A DNA stretch of 8,206 nucleotides. Origin: an uncultured Eubacteriales bacterium (GTDB lineage: Bacteria; Bacillota; Clostridia; Lachnospirales; Lachnospiraceae). Positions 7,164-8,206 of the stretch are shown here, piece after piece. Made by a program: the position numbers and the translations under genes. The stretch covers positions 1-8,206 of the forward strand of contig CACYBV010000227.1 in the NCBI GenBank assembly GCA_902772745.1, in the 5' to 3' direction. The notes under the pieces are model-generated. The model saw only the letters and a program-made list of their open reading frames with translations, had not been told where the DNA came from and searched no databases. Numbering within the stretch: the stretch's first letter is position 1; every line of letters starts with the position of its first letter.

Positions 7164-7192
7164 ATAATAGCACATATGTTCTCTTTTCACAA
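7164..7192 (-). promoter_or_regulatory. Promoter of the ruvA-ruvB-U32 unit
   Basis: The minus strand has TTGTGA at 7192-7187, a 17-base spacer, and TATTAT at 7169-7164 preceded by TGC (extended -10). The predicted +1 is a G near 7157, giving a leader of about 70 bases before ruvA. A LexA-like dyad fills most of the spacer. Confidence 0.72.
7169..7182. promoter_or_regulatory. LexA-like SOS operator in the ruvAB promoter
   Basis: The minus strand reads AGAACATATGTGCT. Against the Firmicute LexA consensus CGAACRNRYGTTYG it agrees at 11 of 14 positions, missing at both outer bases and one inner T. The core GAAC-ATAT-GT is intact. It lies between the -35 and -10 boxes, where a bound repressor would block RNA polymerase. 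ruvAB is a known LexA target in Bacillus subtilis, which supports the reading. Confidence 0.68.
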
Positions 7193-7214
7193 GGACCTTT
7201 TTCCGGCTTTCCTG

Positions 7215-7243
7215 TTGTCAGCCCGCCGAAATAATGCTATAAT
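7215..7243 (+). promoter_or_regulatory. Promoter of the yprB-like gene, with +1 predicted at the start codon
   Basis: TTGTCA at 7215-7220, a 17-base spacer and a perfect TATAAT at 7238-7243, preceded by TGC, make a strong extended -10 sigma-A-type promoter. The ATG begins 7 bases after the -10, where initiation is expected, so the transcript would have no leader or almost none. There is no Shine-Dalgarno-like sequence between this promoter and the ATG. Confidence 0.75.
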
Positions 7244-7249
7244 CCAGCC

Positions 7250-8206
7250 ATGATCAGCATCCGAAAAACCTTTCAGACTGAAAGTCATTATGATCTGTCG
7301 CGGATCGGCTCGCCGGATCGTCTCCTTTTTTTCGATATCGAGACGACCGGCCTTTCGGCATACAGTTCGGGCCTCTACCTCATCGGCGCCGTCGCCCGGG
7401 GCCCGGAAGGCTTTACGCTCCGTCAGTGGTTCTGCGAATCCCTTTCCGACGAGCAGCAGGTGCTCCGCGCTTTTTTTGAATTCGCGAAAGACTACGACAC
7501 GCTGGTCTCTTTTAACGGGGAAACCTTCGATATCCGCTTCATTGAGGCTCTTGCGCAGCAGTACCGTCTGCATTCTCCGCTCCGCGGGATGCGGAGTTTC
7601 GACATCCTGAAACAGCTCCGAAAAAAGCGTTCCTTACTGCCGCTCCCGAATTACCGCCAGAAGACCGTCGAAGCTTTCCTCGGTATCGGCCGTGACGATC
7701 CCTTCACCGGCGGCGAGCTCATCTCGGTCTATGAAGACTACACCCGCACACACGACAAGAAGGCAGAGCGCTTCCTCCTTCTGCACAATGAAGAAGATAT
7801 TAAAGGCATGCCCGCAATTCTTCCTGCGCTCACTTATCAGGATGCACTGTCCTCCGACTTTGTCATCACAGAATCCGGCCTTTCAAAGGATGGGAGCACC
7901 CTGAATGCCTCTCTTGACTTCCCCTTTTCCTTTCCGCGGCCGATCGACTATGTTTTTTCCGATGACATCCGCCTCCGCTATGAAAACAGCCGCATCGATA
8001 TCTCGATCCGGCTTGTTTGCGATGAACTGAAATATTTCTATCCCGACTATAAAAACTATTATTACCTTACAGCCGAAGGCTACGCAATCCACAAAAAGCT
8101 TGCGTCCTTCGTCGACCGCGCTTACCGCGTTCCCGCTACGGCCGCTACCTGCTACACCAGAATGCAGGGCTTCTTCCTTCCGGAGGTCAAAGGCTCCGGC
8201 CTTCCC
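7250..8206 (+). CDS. YprB-like RNase H-fold 3'-5' exonuclease-type protein, truncated by the window edge
   Basis: The product belongs to the RNase H-like (DEDD exonuclease) superfamily and most resembles the YprB group of Firmicutes, whose substrate is not established. Candidate metal ligands fall in the expected order: D29 and E31 in FFDIETTG, N89 and D94 in VSFNGETFD, and H179 with D183 in LLHNEEDIKGM, a DEDDh-like arrangement. The following ~120 residues up to 319 are less distinctive and aromatic-rich near FYPDYKNYYYL. The frame is open to the last base, so the C-terminus is missing. The ATG at 7250 is the only usable start: an in-frame TAA lies at 7232-7234, and no ATG, GTG or TTG occurs between there and the first catalytic motif apart from this one. 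The gene diverges from ruvAB and has no Shine-Dalgarno site. Confidence 0.88.
   Translation, partial: MISIRKTFQTESHYDLSRIGSPDRLLFFDIETTGLSAYSSGLYLIGAVARGPEGFTLRQWFCESLSDEQQVLRAFFEFAKDYDTLVSFNGETFDIRFIEALAQQYRLHSPLRGMRSFDILKQLRKKRSLLPLPNYRQKTVEAFLGIGRDDPFTGGELISVYEDYTRTHDKKAERFLLLHNEEDIKGMPAILPALTYQDALSSDFVITESGLSKDGSTLNASLDFPFSFPRPIDYVFSDDIRLRYENSRIDISIRLVCDELKYFYPDYKNYYYLTAEGYAIHKKLASFVDRAYRVPATAATCYTRMQGFFLPEVKGSGLP

Noticed and set aside
7163..7168. Another plus-strand TATAAT at 7163-7168
   Set aside because: No acceptable -35 lies 16-18 bases upstream; the hexamer arises because the opposite strand carries the ruvAB -10.
7234..7242. Minimal upstream frame ATG-CTA-TAA before the yprB-like gene
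   Set aside because: It overlaps the -10 box and lies upstream of the predicted +1, so it should not be in the transcript.
7187..7573. Minus-strand frame of 128 codons running over the start of the yprB-like gene
   Set aside because: It covers both promoters and the catalytic-motif region of the plus-strand gene and encodes nothing recognisable.
7883..8092. Minus-strand frame of 69 codons within the yprB-like gene
   Set aside because: It is internal to a convincing plus-strand gene, and I see no ribosome site or domain.
1..8206. Mobile element, defence system, CRISPR array or biosynthetic cluster
   Set aside because: All six genes are housekeeping-type with uniform base composition by eye; no integrase, transposase, terminal repeats or repeat-spacer pattern was seen on either strand.

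Overview
The window looks like ordinary core chromosome of a fairly G+C-rich Firmicute, most likely a Clostridia / Lachnospiraceae-type bacterium. This rests on four points: a ruvAB pair with no ruvC beside it, a YprB-type RNase H-fold protein, a long U32 family protein with a DUF3656-like middle, and a CtpE/Exp7-type P-type ATPase. The taxon is inferred from gene content and style, not from a marker gene. Six protein genes fill nearly all of the sequence. I see no rRNA, tRNA, CRISPR array, insertion sequence or phage gene.

Layout. Five genes lie on the minus strand and are read from right to left. ruvA (7086 to 6478) and ruvB (6467 to 5463) encode the Holliday-junction branch-migration motor. 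A U32 family protein (5479 to 3203) starts inside the end of ruvB. A strong internal promoter overlapping the U32 stop codon then drives alaA (3098 to 1881), a glutamate-pyruvate aminotransferase. A CtpE/Exp7-type cation P-type ATPase (1842 to beyond position 1) follows 38 bases later and leaves the window before its last membrane helices. On the plus strand, a YprB-like RNase H-fold exonuclease-type protein runs divergently from ruvA (7250 to beyond 8206).

Control regions. The 163-base gap between ruvA and the yprB-like gene is the richest part of the window. It holds a minus-strand promoter with a LexA-like (SOS) box between its -35 and -10, and a 12-pair dyad (one mismatch) beginning at the predicted +1 of the ruvAB transcript. 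It also holds a near-consensus plus-strand promoter whose predicted +1 falls on the ATG of the yprB-like gene, so that message may be leaderless. The gap of about 100 bases upstream of alaA holds a near-consensus extended -10 promoter and a leader that can fold.

How the genes fit together. ruvA-ruvB-U32 looks like one transcription unit, probably induced by DNA damage through LexA. alaA and the ATPase form a second unit, which may also receive read-through from the first. I do not see a new multi-gene system here. The points worth checking are regulatory (SOS box, 5'-terminal hairpin, leaderless start), plus a second conserved-looking cysteine set in the C-terminal half of the U32 protein.
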